From contig CAIJOB010000040.1 in assembly GCA_903822175.1 (NCBI GenBank), positions 248,001 to 312,000 of the forward strand: 64,000 nt of DNA, written 5' to 3'. Position numbers and translations under genes: made by a program. This document shows, in pieces, positions 16,878-26,016 of the stretch. Each line of letters begins with the position of its first letter. The first letter of the stretch is position 1. The notes beneath the pieces were generated by a model. The model did not search any database, was not told the DNA's origin, and was given only the letters and a program-made list of their open reading frames with translations. The DNA comes from an uncultured Alphaproteobacteria bacterium. Its GTDB lineage: Bacteria > Pseudomonadota > Alphaproteobacteria > Caulobacterales > Caulobacteraceae.

Positions 16878-17849
16878 TTAGCGCAGGGTCTTCTCGAAGA
16901 ACCGCAGCACGGCCGCGTTGAAGGTCTTGTGAAAGGCCGCGCGGTCGATGTTGTCGACGCAGATCGAAGGCGCGACCTTCGCCAGCGTCGGGGTGCACGG
17001 CCCCATGAAGTCGAAATGCTCAGCGGCGGGGACCACATGGTACTCGGCCTTGGGCAGCAGGCCGTGGACCACCTCGGCGTAGTAGGGCTGCGGCAGGACC
17101 GTGTCCCATTCGGCGCGCCAGAGCTGCACGGGGATCGTCACCTTCGATAGACCTGTGGGCGCGAAGGCGAAGCCGAGGGCTGGCGCCGCGACCACCGCGG
17201 CCTTGATCCGCGCGTCGTGCGCCACCGGCGCGGGATTGGCCGGCGTCGCCGCGGCCCCACCCAGCTGCCGCTGAAGGCCGCAGTCGTAGAAGTGCGGATG
17301 CTCGGCGCAGTGTCGTGTCAGCCCGGTCAGGTCCGGCTCGCCGCCTATAGCCCCCAGGACGGTGAAGCCGCCCGACGAGAACCCGAACGCGCCGATCTTC
17401 CCCGCGTCGACCGTGTCGTGGCCTCGCCAGTCGTGGGTCATGTAGTCGATCACCCGGCTGAGCTGTCCCGGCCGTTCGGTGATCCGCATCGACCGGCTGC
17501 GGTCGCCCTGGGTGTCGCCGGTGTGGGTCGGCGCGGCCACCACGAAGCCTGCCGCCGCCAGGGCGCGGGCGGTGTCGTAGTGGTCGGCGTTCGACCCCCC
17601 GGTTCCATGGGAGATCACCACCAGGGGATGGCCATGGCCACTCACCGCCGCGCCTGGCGCGACGGATTGGCTGTAGAGCCCCAGCGGGAGGGCGCGCTCC
17701 GGCGCATCGGTCGGATACCAGATGGTCACCGCTAGGGGCTTGTCGCCCGGGACCGGCGCCGAGACCGTTTCGAACCCGACCGGGCCCGCCTGGGCCAGGC
17801 CCGCCCAGGCAAGCGCGATCAGGCCGGTCAATGCAGAGTGCAGTCGCAA
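16878..17849 (-). CDS. Exported alpha/beta hydrolase (dienelactone/PAF-acetylhydrolase-like)
   Basis: From TTG 17849 (GGAG six bases upstream) the product is 323 residues with a signal peptide, MRLHSALTGLIALAWAGLAQ. The upstream GTG 17873 lies inside an operator palindrome and is less likely. The nucleophile is Ser in AFGFSSGGFT. HGTGGSN forms the oxyanion loop, and the acid and base are probably the Asp in WRAEWDTVLP and the His in AEHFDF. Two Cys pairs (HCAEHPHFYDC; PCTPTL-CVDN) fit an exported protein. It resembles lipase/PAF acetylhydrolase-type proteins of Proteobacteria. It is divergent from a TetR regulator. Confidence 0.83.
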   Translation of the reverse strand: MRLHSALTGLIALAWAGLAQAGPVGFETVSAPVPGDKPLAVTIWYPTDAPERALPLGLYSQSVAPGAAVSGHGHPLVVISHGTGGSNADHYDTARALAAAGFVVAAPTHTGDTQGDRSRSMRITERPGQLSRVIDYMTHDWRGHDTVDAGKIGAFGFSSGGFTVLGAIGGEPDLTGLTRHCAEHPHFYDCGLQRQLGGAAATPANPAPVAHDARIKAAVVAAPALGFAFAPTGLSKVTIPVQLWRAEWDTVLPQPYYAEVVHGLLPKAEYHVVPAAEHFDFMGPCTPTLAKVAPSICVDNIDRAAFHKTFNAAVLRFFEKTLR

Positions 17850-17860
17850 GGCGATCTCCG

Positions 17861-17879
17861 ATGTAAGCGTCACTTACAT
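17861..17879. promoter_or_regulatory. Perfect palindromic operator ATGTAAG-N5-CTTACAT
   Basis: Seven-base arms separated by five bases, a perfect inverted repeat in the gap between the divergent hydrolase (minus) and tetR (plus, 17914). The spacing and symmetry are those of a TetR dimer site, and the TTG start of the hydrolase lies 12 bp away. Confidence 0.7.
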
Positions 17880-17913
17880 TGCGACTCGATGTTAGCTGTG
17901 TCAACATAAGATC

Positions 17914-18513
17914 ATGGCGAAGCGCGACGGCTATCATCATGGCGACCTGCGGGCGGCGCTCATCGCCGCGGCTCAGGCGGCGGTGGACGCCGGCGGCCCG
18001 GACGCGGTCTCGCTGCGCGACCTGGCCCTGACCCTGGGCGTCTCGACAGCCGCGCCCTACCGCCATTTCCATGGTCGAGACGCGCTGTTGTCGGAGGTCG
18101 CCGCCCGCGGCTTCACCGATCTGGGCGAGGCCTATGCCCGCGCCCAGGCCGCGGCCTCCGATCCGCAGACCGCGCTGCGCGAAACCGCCCGGGCCTATCT
18201 GACGCTCGCCTTCGGGCGGCCCGGCCTCTTCAAGCTGATGTTCGGCAGCGACCTGGTCAACGCGGCAGACGCGCCGACAAGCCTGCTGCAGCCCGCGGCG
18301 GCGGCCTGGGAGGGCCTCTACCGCGCGGTCGCCGCCGCCGATCCAGCTGCGGACCTGGCGACCGTCAAGCGCCGCGCCATCACCGGCTGGTCCACCCTGC
18401 ACGGCTTCATCACCCTGGTGCAGGGCGCCCGGCTCAAGGGCTTCATGACCGAGCCGCTGACCGAGGCGGAGCTGCTCGAAGCCGTCCTCGACAAGACACT
18501 GAAGCCCGACTGA
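17914..18513 (+). CDS. TetR family transcriptional regulator (WHG domain type)
   Basis: 199 residues. KRDGYHHGDLRAALIAAAQA at the very N-terminus is typical of a TetR subgroup with a C-terminal WHG domain. The HTH reads VSLRDLALTLGVSTAAPYRH followed by FHGRDALLSEV. The C-terminal part shows AWEGLYRAV and TGWSTLHGFITLVQ, the W-H-G signature. It probably represses the divergent exported hydrolase through the palindrome 35 bp upstream of its own start. Confidence 0.9.
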   Translation: MAKRDGYHHGDLRAALIAAAQAAVDAGGPDAVSLRDLALTLGVSTAAPYRHFHGRDALLSEVAARGFTDLGEAYARAQAAASDPQTALRETARAYLTLAFGRPGLFKLMFGSDLVNAADAPTSLLQPAAAAWEGLYRAVAAADPAADLATVKRRAITGWSTLHGFITLVQGARLKGFMTEPLTEAELLEAVLDKTLKPD

Positions 18514-18587
18514 CGCCCAATCTGTCGCCCAAGCCCCTCCCCTTCACGATCGAAGCGAGGTAGGGATCGCGGACGCGAAAGCCCCGC

Positions 18588-19754
18588 ATGACCGCCTCCC
18601 CGTCCCCATCCGAACCCACCGTCGCCCGCAACGCCCAGGTCGTCCTGGCCGTACTCGGAGGCGGCACGGCGCTCTACTACCTGGCCAACATCCTGACGCC
18701 GCTGGCGCTGGCCATGTTCCTGGCGGTGATGATCGACGGCTTCGCGCGCGTGCTGGAGCACCGGTTGCCGCATATCTCGCGCAAGGCCGCGCTCCCGCTG
18801 GCGCTGCTGATCTCAATCCTGCTGTTCGGCGGCACGGCCGTCTTCGTGGCCATGAACGGCACCGCGTTCCTCGCCCAGCTGGTGACCTATGGGCCGAAGC
18901 TCGACGGCCTCCTCTACGAATATGCGATGATCGCGCATGTGAAGGATCCGCCGACCGTCGTCAGCCTGATCCGCGGCCTCGACTTCTCCAAATATCTGGG
19001 CCTAGCCGCGAACGCGGTGCGGGACTTCGCCTCCACCGCCCTGTTCGTCGTGGTCTACCTGGCCTTCATCCTGGCCTCGCGGAAAGGCTGGGAGCGCAAG
19101 GCCATCGGCCTGTTCCCGCATCGCGAGGAGCGGCAGGACGCCATGGTCGCCTTCCTGCGTATCCGCGATGGGGTGGAGCAGTATCTGTTCGTGCAGACGG
19201 TCACCGGTCTGATGGTGGCGGTGCTGTCGCTGGCGGCCATGCTGCTCGTCGGCCTGCACGACGCGCTGTTCTGGTCCTTCCTGATCTTCCTGGCGGTCTA
19301 CATCCCCGTGGCCGGCGGGGTGTTCGCCGGCATCGCGCCGCCGATCTTTGCGCTGGTGCAGTTCGACGACTACGGCCACGCGGTGGTGCTGCTGATCCTG
19401 CTGCAGCTGGTGGGCGTGATCATCGGCAACGTGGTCTATCCGCGAATGCAGGGCCGCAGCCTGAACCTCGATCCGGTGATGATCCTGCTGGCGCTGGCCT
19501 TCTGGAGCGGCATCTGGGGCCTGACTGGCGCCTTTCTTTCGACGCCGCTGACCGTCATGGCCATGGTCATCCTGGCGCAGTTCGATGGCAGCCGCTGGAT
19601 CTCGGTCATCCTCTCCGCCGACGGCGATCCGCAGCAGCTGAAGAACAAGCGCCCGAACGAGCCGCCCGACCAGAAGCTGCCGCGACCATCAAAGACAGCC
19701 GTCGCCCGGCGCAGGCTCGCCAAGCTGATGGGCCGCCGCGCCAAACAGTCCTGA
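18588..19754 (+). CDS. AI-2E family transporter (PerM/TqsA-like)
   Basis: 388 residues with about eight membrane helices: paired segments near 18-60, a third near 75, then a soluble loop, and five more between 150 and 335. SFLIFLAVYIPVAGGVFAGI and NVVYPRMQGRSLNLDPVMIL are conserved in this family (PF01594). Members export varied small molecules or act as Na+/H+ antiporters, so AI-2 export is only the family name. The last 50 residues are a basic, soluble tail (PRPSKTAVARRRLAKLMGRR) unusual for the family. The start is ATG 18588. Confidence 0.87.
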   Translation: MTASPSPSEPTVARNAQVVLAVLGGGTALYYLANILTPLALAMFLAVMIDGFARVLEHRLPHISRKAALPLALLISILLFGGTAVFVAMNGTAFLAQLVTYGPKLDGLLYEYAMIAHVKDPPTVVSLIRGLDFSKYLGLAANAVRDFASTALFVVVYLAFILASRKGWERKAIGLFPHREERQDAMVAFLRIRDGVEQYLFVQTVTGLMVAVLSLAAMLLVGLHDALFWSFLIFLAVYIPVAGGVFAGIAPPIFALVQFDDYGHAVVLLILLQLVGVIIGNVVYPRMQGRSLNLDPVMILLALAFWSGIWGLTGAFLSTPLTVMAMVILAQFDGSRWISVILSADGDPQQLKNKRPNEPPDQKLPRPSKTAVARRRLAKLMGRRAKQS

Positions 19755-19912
19755 TCCGCCTAACCTCTGCTGAGGGTCTTCAAGTTGCGAAATCTGTTCC
19801 TATCTATGGTTGGCCCCGGGCGAATTCAGTCCGGCGGTTGGGTCCGCAACCCCCCAAGCCAGCGGGCCCAACGAGCAGAGAGCGTTCCGCCGCCCCCCCA
19901 CGGTGGAACCAC

Positions 19913-19942
19913 ACGGCGCCGGATACTCTCCTCCGGCGCCGT
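19913..19942 (+). promoter_or_regulatory. Strong hairpin in gdhZ leader
   Basis: ACGGCGCCGGA (19913-19923) and TCCGGCGCCGT (19932-19942) form an 11 bp perfect stem with an 8-nt loop. A second small stem, GCCTCC (19956-19961) with GGAGGC (19971-19976), would pair the Shine-Dalgarno of the GTG start at 19982. There is no U-tract, so it is more likely a leader structure than a terminator. Confidence 0.55.
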
Positions 19943-19981
19943 CCTCGTATCTGAAGCCTCCATCCAGCCTGGAGGCGCCCT

Positions 19982-22900
19982 GTGACCCCCGCGACCGGCG
20001 CCCTGCCGAAAGCCATCCTCGCCGCCCTGAAGGGCGACCCGGCGCTCAACGTCGCCAAGGCCTTCGCGGCCCAGGCCGCCGCCGACGCCGCGCCGGACGA
20101 ACTTCCCGAACTCAGCGTCTCCCAGCTGGCTCAGAACCTCGCCGACTTCTGGCGCTTCGGCGAGCGGCGGCGCGGGCGCGGCCCGACCATCCGCATCGTT
20201 CGCGCCCTTGACGGCAAAACCGGCCTCGACCGGCTGGAGATCGTGCAGGACGACGCCCCCTTCCTGGTCGATTCGATCATGGGCGAGATCGCCGAACAGG
20301 GCCTGTCGGTCCGCGCCCTGTTCCACCCCCTCGTCGAGGTCCAGCGCGACCGCGCCGGCCTGCGCGGCGCGACCGGGGCCGCCCACCGCGAGTCGATGAT
20401 CCAGGTGATCCTCGACCCGATCGGCGCCGACCGCGAGGCCGCCCTGATCCGCGGCGTCACCGAAACGCTGAAGGACGTCCGCGCGGCGGTGGAAGACTTC
20501 CCCGCCATGCTCGAACTGATGGGCAAGACGCTGGCCGAGCTGCAGCTGCATGGCGGTCGCGCGTCCAGCGAGGACATCGCCTTCCTGAGCTGGCTGCAGG
20601 CCGAGGAGTTCGTCTTCCTGGGCGCGCGGGTCTACGAATATCCGCGCCTGAAGAACGGCGACTACGCCGCCGAGGAACCGCTCTACCAGGCCAAGGACGG
20701 CCTTGGCGTGCTGCGCGACCCCAACCGCACGGTGCTGCGCCGGACCAACGAACCGGCCATCCTGCTCGGCAAGGTCAAGGACCGTCTGCTCACCGATCCG
20801 GCGCTGACCGTCGCCAAGTCCAACGTACGCTCCAAGGTGCACCGGCGCGGCTACATGGATTACATCGGCATCAAGCGCTACGACGCGCAGGACCGGCCGG
20901 TGGGCGAGGTCCGTTTCGTGGGCCTGTTCACCGCCGAGGCCTACGACCAGCCGGCCAGCGCCGTGCCGCTGATCCGCGAGAAGCTCGCCCACGTCCTGGC
21001 CCGTGCTGACATGGCGCCCGGCAGTCACAACGAAAAACGCCTAAAGACCATCGTCGAGAACCATCCGCGCGACGAACTCTTCCAGATGACCGAGGACGAC
21101 CTGTTGGAGGTCGCGCTGGGCATCCTGCATCTCTACGACCGGCCCCGCGTGCGGCTGTTCGAGCGGCGCGATCCCTTCGACCGTTTCGCGTCCCTGCTGC
21201 TCTTCCTGCCGCGCGACCAGTACGATTCCGAGCTCGCCGCCAGGGCCGGGCGGATCCTGGCCAACGCCTTCCGCGGCCGGGTCTCCGCCTCCTATCCGAG
21301 CTTCTCCGACGCGCCACTAGCCCGGGTCCACTACATCATCGGCTTCACGCCGGGCGAGCACGAGCAGCCGGACCTCAAGGTGCTGGAGGCCGCCATCACC
21401 GAGGCGGCGCGCACCTGGGAAGACCGCTTCGAGGCCGCCGTCCGCGCCCAGGGCCGCGACCCCAACGATCTCGCCCAGGTGCTGGGCCGCTACCGCGAGG
21501 CCTTCCCGGCCGGCTACCGCGACCGCTTCTCACCCGCCGAGGCGCTCGCCGACCTGGCGGTGATCGACGGCATGGCGGAAGGCCAGCAGGTCTGCGTCCG
21601 CGCCTACCGCCTGCCCAGCGACACGACGCTGCAGCTCCGCTTCAAGCTCTACCGGACGGGTCAGCCCGCGCCGCTGGCCGACGTCCTGCCAATCCTCGAC
21701 AACATGGGGCTGAAAGCCATCGCCGAGGCCGGCTTCCCGGTCTGCCGCCCGCGCACCCCGGCCGTCTGGGTGCACGACTTCGAGATCGAGGACCCCAACG
21801 GCGAGCGCCTGGTGTTCGCCGACCTGAAGGCCGCCTTCGAGGACGCCGTGGTCGCGGTCTGGACCGGCAAGACCGAGAACGACGGCTTCAACCGCCTGGT
21901 GCTGGAGCTCGCCCTCCCCTGGCGCGAGGCCGCCCTGATCCGCGCGCTCGCCCGCCACCGCCAGCAATCCGGCCTCGACCCCAGCCAGCGCGTGCAGGAA
22001 GAGGCGCTGGCCGCGCACCCCGAGGTCGCCCGCCTGATCCTCGACCTCTTCCGGGCCAAGTTCGATCCGGCGACCAAGGCCAGCCTGGAGACCCGCCGGC
22101 GCGACGCCGACGCGGTGATGGTGAAGATCATTGAGGCCTTGCAGGAGGTCGAAAGCCTCGACGAGGACCGCGTCCTGCGCCGCATCGCGCTCCTGGTCCA
22201 GGCGACCCAGCGGACCAACTTCTACCAGCCGGGCGCCGACGGTCAGCCCAAGCCCTACATCTCCTTCAAGGTGGCCTCGGGCCAGCTCGCCGACCTGCCG
22301 GCCCCCAAGCCCTACCGCGAGATCTTCGTCTGGGGCGTCAACGTCGAAGGCGTCCACCTGCGCTTCGGCCCGGTCGCCCGCGGCGGCCTGCGCTGGAGCG
22401 ACCGGCGCGACGACTTCCGCACCGAGGTGCTGGGCCTGGTGAAGGCGCAGCAGGTGAAGAACGCGGTGATCGTGCCGGTCGGCTCCAAGGGCGGCTTCTA
22501 TCCCAAGCAACTCCCCAAGGGCGGCTCCCGCGCCGAGGTGCAGGCCGAGGGCATCAACGCCTACAAGACCTTCCTCTCGGGCCTGCTGGATATCACCGAC
22601 AACCTGTCGCCCGACGGCAAGGTGATCCCGCCGCAAAACGTCATCGCCCACGATGGCGACGATCCCTACCTCGTGGTCGCCGCCGACAAGGGCACGGCCA
22701 CCTTCTCCGACATCGCCAATTCGATGGCCGAGTCCTACGGCTTCTGGCTGGGCGACGCCTTCGCATCCGGCGGCTCGGCCGGCTACGACCACAAGGTCAT
22801 GGGCATCACCGCGCGCGGCGCCTGGGAAGCGGTGAAGCGCCACTTCCGCGAGCTGGGCAAGGACATCCAGAACGAGCCCTTCACCGTCGTCGGCTGCGGC

Positions 22901-24817
22901 GACATGTCGGGCGATGTGTTTGGCAACGGCATGCTGCTGTCGAAGCAGACCAAGCTGCTGGCCGCCTTCGACCACCGCCACATCTTCTTCGATCCCGATC
23001 CCGACCCGGCCGCGTCCTGGACGGAACGGGCGCGGATGTTCGCGCTCCCGACCTCGTCCTGGGACGACTACAACAGGAAGCTGATCTCCAAGGGCGGCGG
23101 CGTCTTCCCGCGCACGCTGAAGTCGATCCCGCTCACCGCGCAGGTCCGCACCATGCTGGGCGTCACCACCGAGGCCATGGCGCCCACCGACCTGATCCAC
23201 ACCATCCTCAAGGCCCAGGCCGAGTTGCTCTACCTGGGCGGCATCGGCACCTATGTGAAGGCCGAGCGCGAGGCCAACCCCGACGTGGGCGACAAGGCCA
23301 ATGACGCGGTGCGCATCAACGGCAAGGACCTGCGGGTCAAGGTGGTCGGCGAAGGCGCGAACCTCGGCCTCACCCAGGCCGGGCGCATCGAGTACGCCCT
23401 GGCCGGTGGCCGGATCGACACCGACGCCATCGACAACTCCGCCGGCGTCGACACCTCCGACCACGAGGTGAACATCAAGATCCTCACCGGCATGCTGGAG
23501 CGCACCGGCGAGCTGACCCGCAAGAAACGCGACACCCTGCTGCAGTCGATGACCAACGACGTGGCCCACCACGTGCTGGCCCACAACTACGACCAGACGC
23601 TGGCGCTCTCGCTGATGGACATGGACGCGGCGGGCGAGCTCTTGCCCTACGCTCTGTTCATGGCTGATCTGGAGGCCAAGGGCCGGCTGGATCGGGTGGT
23701 CGAGGGCCTGCCGGACGGCAATCAGATCGCCGAGCGGGCTCAGGCCGGCAAGGGCCTGACCCGGCCGGAGCACGCGGTGCTGCTGGCCTACGGCAAGCTG
23801 GAGCTGAAACGCGAGATCGTCGCCAGCGACGCGCCGGACGACCCGTTCTTCGAGCGCCTGCTGGAGGCCTATTTCCCCAAGCCGATGCGCAAATGGGCCG
23901 AACCCATGCGCCGCCACCGGCTGCGGCGCGACATCATCGCCACCGTGGTAGCCAACGACATCATCAACCGCTGCGGCCCAAGCTTCCCCAACCGGCTGAT
24001 GCCGGCGGCGGGCGCCGATGCGCAGGCCTTCACCGCCGGCTATGAAGCGGCCAAGGCTGTGCTCGGCGTCCCGGCGCTTTGGGATTCTGTCGCCGCGCTC
24101 GACGGCAAGGCGCCGGCGGCGGGCCAGATGGCGCTCTTTCGCCGTCTCGCCGCGGCCCTGCGCGGCTCGACCTTCTGGCTGACCCGGCGCGCGGCGCGCG
24201 ACAAGCTCGACGTCGACGCCCTGGTGACCGCCTACGGGCCCGCCTTCCAGGGCCTGTTGAAGCTGATGCCCGGCATCCTGTCTCCGATCGAACAGGCCTC
24301 CGTGGAGGCCCGCATCCGCCAGCTCATCGAGGCGGGCGCGCCGGCGGACAAGGCCCGCGCCGTCGCCATCCTGCAGCCCATGACCATCGCCGGCGACCTC
24401 GTCGACCTCGCCGAGGCCTCCAGCTGGCCGCTGGCCAATGTGGCGAGGCTCTACCACGCGGTCGGCGAGGCCTTCGGCTTCGACAAGGTGCGCCAGGCGG
24501 CCGGCGCCTACGCCGTGGGCGACAACTTCGAGCGGATGGCGCTGCGCCGGCTGATCGAGGATCTCTTGACCCAACAGGCCGACCTCACCCGCACGGTCAT
24601 GGCCTTCGCCGGCGGCCCGCAGTCCGGCGAGGACGCCGCGCACGCCCGCGACGCCGCGAACGCATGGACGGCGCTGCGCCGCGACAAGGCCGAGGTCGCG
24701 CGCCGCACCGTCGACGACATCGAGGCCTCCGGCGGCGCCTGGACCTTCGCCAAGCTCACCATCGCCAACGCGGCGCTGAGGGAACTGGCCGCCGAGGGCG
24801 CGAAGCGGAAGCGGTGA
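19982..24817 (+). CDS. gdhZ: NAD-specific glutamate dehydrogenase, large 180 kDa type
   Basis: 1,611 residues from GTG 19982 (GGAGGC upstream). It is the bacterial L-GDH180 type: an N-terminal regulatory region with ACT-like parts (about 1-700), the catalytic GDH core, and a helical C-terminal domain. The core carries RFGPVARGGLRWSDRRDDFR, KAQQVKNAVIVPVGSKGGFY and IAHDGDDPYLVVAADKGTAT. The enzyme converts glutamate to 2-oxoglutarate and ammonia with NAD+ when amino acids are the carbon source. In Caulobacter the homologue GdhZ also binds FtsZ and couples nitrogen status to division; that moonlighting role is not visible from sequence. Hairpins in the leader may control translation. The stop overlaps the GTG of the next gene. 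Confidence 0.95.
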   Translation: MTPATGALPKAILAALKGDPALNVAKAFAAQAAADAAPDELPELSVSQLAQNLADFWRFGERRRGRGPTIRIVRALDGKTGLDRLEIVQDDAPFLVDSIMGEIAEQGLSVRALFHPLVEVQRDRAGLRGATGAAHRESMIQVILDPIGADREAALIRGVTETLKDVRAAVEDFPAMLELMGKTLAELQLHGGRASSEDIAFLSWLQAEEFVFLGARVYEYPRLKNGDYAAEEPLYQAKDGLGVLRDPNRTVLRRTNEPAILLGKVKDRLLTDPALTVAKSNVRSKVHRRGYMDYIGIKRYDAQDRPVGEVRFVGLFTAEAYDQPASAVPLIREKLAHVLARADMAPGSHNEKRLKTIVENHPRDELFQMTEDDLLEVALGILHLYDRPRVRLFERRDPFDRFASLLLFLPRDQYDSELAARAGRILANAFRGRVSASYPSFSDAPLARVHYIIGFTPGEHEQPDLKVLEAAITEAARTWEDRFEAAVRAQGRDPNDLAQVLGRYREAFPAGYRDRFSPAEALADLAVIDGMAEGQQVCVRAYRLPSDTTLQLRFKLYRTGQPAPLADVLPILDNMGLKAIAEAGFPVCRPRTPAVWVHDFEIEDPNGERLVFADLKAAFEDAVVAVWTGKTENDGFNRLVLELALPWREAALIRALARHRQQSGLDPSQRVQEEALAAHPEVARLILDLFRAKFDPATKASLETRRRDADAVMVKIIEALQEVESLDEDRVLRRIALLVQATQRTNFYQPGADGQPKPYISFKVASGQLADLPAPKPYREIFVWGVNVEGVHLRFGPVARGGLRWSDRRDDFRTEVLGLVKAQQVKNAVIVPVGSKGGFYPKQLPKGGSRAEVQAEGINAYKTFLSGLLDITDNLSPDGKVIPPQNVIAHDGDDPYLVVAADKGTATFSDIANSMAESYGFWLGDAFASGGSAGYDHKVMGITARGAWEAVKRHFRELGKDIQNEPFTVVGCGDMSGDVFGNGMLLSKQTKLLAAFDHRHIFFDPDPDPAASWTERARMFALPTSSWDDYNRKLISKGGGVFPRTLKSIPLTAQVRTMLGVTTEAMAPTDLIHTILKAQAELLYLGGIGTYVKAEREANPDVGDKANDAVRINGKDLRVKVVGEGANLGLTQAGRIEYALAGGRIDTDAIDNSAGVDTSDHEVNIKILTGMLERTGELTRKKRDTLLQSMTNDVAHHVLAHNYDQTLALSLMDMDAAGELLPYALFMADLEAKGRLDRVVEGLPDGNQIAERAQAGKGLTRPEHAVLLAYGKLELKREIVASDAPDDPFFERLLEAYFPKPMRKWAEPMRRHRLRRDIIATVVANDIINRCGPSFPNRLMPAAGADAQAFTAGYEAAKAVLGVPALWDSVAALDGKAPAAGQMALFRRLAAALRGSTFWLTRRAARDKLDVDALVTAYGPAFQGLLKLMPGILSPIEQASVEARIRQLIEAGAPADKARAVAILQPMTIAGDLVDLAEASSWPLANVARLYHAVGEAFGFDKVRQAAGAYAVGDNFERMALRRLIEDLLTQQADLTRTVMAFAGGPQSGEDAAHARDAANAWTALRRDKAEVARRTVDDIEASGGAWTFAKLTIANAALRELAAEGAKRKR

Positions 24818-26016
24818 GGTTTCGTCAGGCCATCCTCGCGGCCGTCTCGCTGGCCGCCGTCGCGGCGCCGGCGGCGGCGCAATCGCTGCGCACCCTGGAC
24901 GGTCGCGCACTGACACCCGCGGGGATCGACCGCAAGGTCCTCGGTCTTATGCAGGCGGCCGATGTGAAGGGCTTGGCCGTGGCTCTCGTCCGCAACGGTC
25001 ACGTGGTCTATCTGCGCGCCTTTGGGCCCCGCGACGCTCAGGGCGATCCGCTGACGCCGGACACGGTGATGTACGGGGCGTCGCTGACCAAGGCGACGTT
25101 CGCAACCCTGGTCATGCAGCTGGTCGCCGAGGGCAAGGTGAACCTCGACCGGCCGATCGCCGCCTACCTGCCCAAGCCGCTGCCGGACTACCCGAAGTAC
25201 GCCGACCTCAAGGGCGACGAGCGCTGGCGCAGGCTCACCCTGCGCATCCTGCTGAATCACACCTCGGGTTTCGCCAACCTCCGAAGCCTGGAGCCGGACG
25301 GGAAGCTGCGCTTCCACCGAGACCCGGGCCGCCGCTACGGCTACTCCGGCGAAGGGATCAACCTCGCCCAGTTCGTGCTGGAAGAAGGCCTGAAGATCGA
25401 CGTGGCCGCGGAGCTGCAGAGGCGGCTCTTCGACCGCTACGACATGACAAGGACCTCGCTGACCTGGCGCGACGGCTTCGCGGACAACGTCTCCGACAGC
25501 TTCCTCGCCGACGGCTCGGTCCAGGCGCACCATCGGCGCGAAAGCGTGCGGGCCGCCGGCTCCATGGACACCACGCCGCGCGACTGGTCGCGATTCCTCG
25601 CCGCCGTGGCGCGTGAAGAGCCCACCGGCCCGGCCGGCCTGCGCGAGATGCTGAAGCCGGGCGTGCTGATCGACAGCGCCGTGCAGTTCCCCACCCTGAC
25701 CGACGAGCGCACCGATCAGAACGCCGCCATCCGCCTGGGCTACGGGGTCGGCTGGGGCGTCTACGACAGCCCCTTCGGTCACGCCTTCTTCAAGGAAGGC
25801 CACGACGACGGGACCCAGAACTTCGCGCTCTGCGTCGCGCCCCGCCACGCTTGCATCCTGATGATGTCCAACACCGACCGAGCCGAGAGCATTTTCAAGC
25901 CGCTGACCGACGCTCTGATGGGCGACGTCGCCCTGCCGTGGCGTTGGCTCAGCTACACCCCCTACGATCAGGCGCTGACCGCATCGCCTAGTGCCGGAAC
26001 ACCCGCACGCCGGTGA
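24814..26016 (+). CDS. Exported serine hydrolase, beta-lactamase/PBP-like (class C fold)
   Basis: 400 residues from GTG 24814, which overlaps the gdhZ stop as GTGA, so translation is probably coupled. The signal peptide is [20 protein letters not shown]. The catalytic S-x-x-K is S90-L-T-K93, the second motif is YSG near 177 in [13 protein letters not shown], and the HDDG segment near 330 takes the place of KTG. These proteins range from esterases and D-aminopeptidases to true beta-lactamases; I cannot choose. The last 29 bp overlap the end of convergent purH. Confidence 0.88.
   Translation: MRFRQAILAAVSLAAVAAPAAAQSLRTLDGRALTPAGIDRKVLGLMQAADVKGLAVALVRNGHVVYLRAFGPRDAQGDPLTPDTVMYGASLTKATFATLVMQLVAEGKVNLDRPIAAYLPKPLPDYPKYADLKGDERWRRLTLRILLNHTSGFANLRSLEPDGKLRFHRDPGRRYGYSGEGINLAQFVLEEGLKIDVAAELQRRLFDRYDMTRTSLTWRDGFADNVSDSFLADGSVQAHHRRESVRAAGSMDTTPRDWSRFLAAVAREEPTGPAGLREMLKPGVLIDSAVQFPTLTDERTDQNAAIRLGYGVGWGVYDSPFGHAFFKEGHDDGTQNFALCVAPRHACILMMSNTDRAESIFKPLTDALMGDVALPWRWLSYTPYDQALTASPSAGTPARR

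Noticed and set aside
21530..24916. Very long open frame (over 1,100 codons) on the minus strand opposite gdhZ
   Set aside because: Composition is A/G/V/H/R-rich with no domain, as expected for the antisense of a GC3-rich gene; the plus-strand protein is a complete known family.
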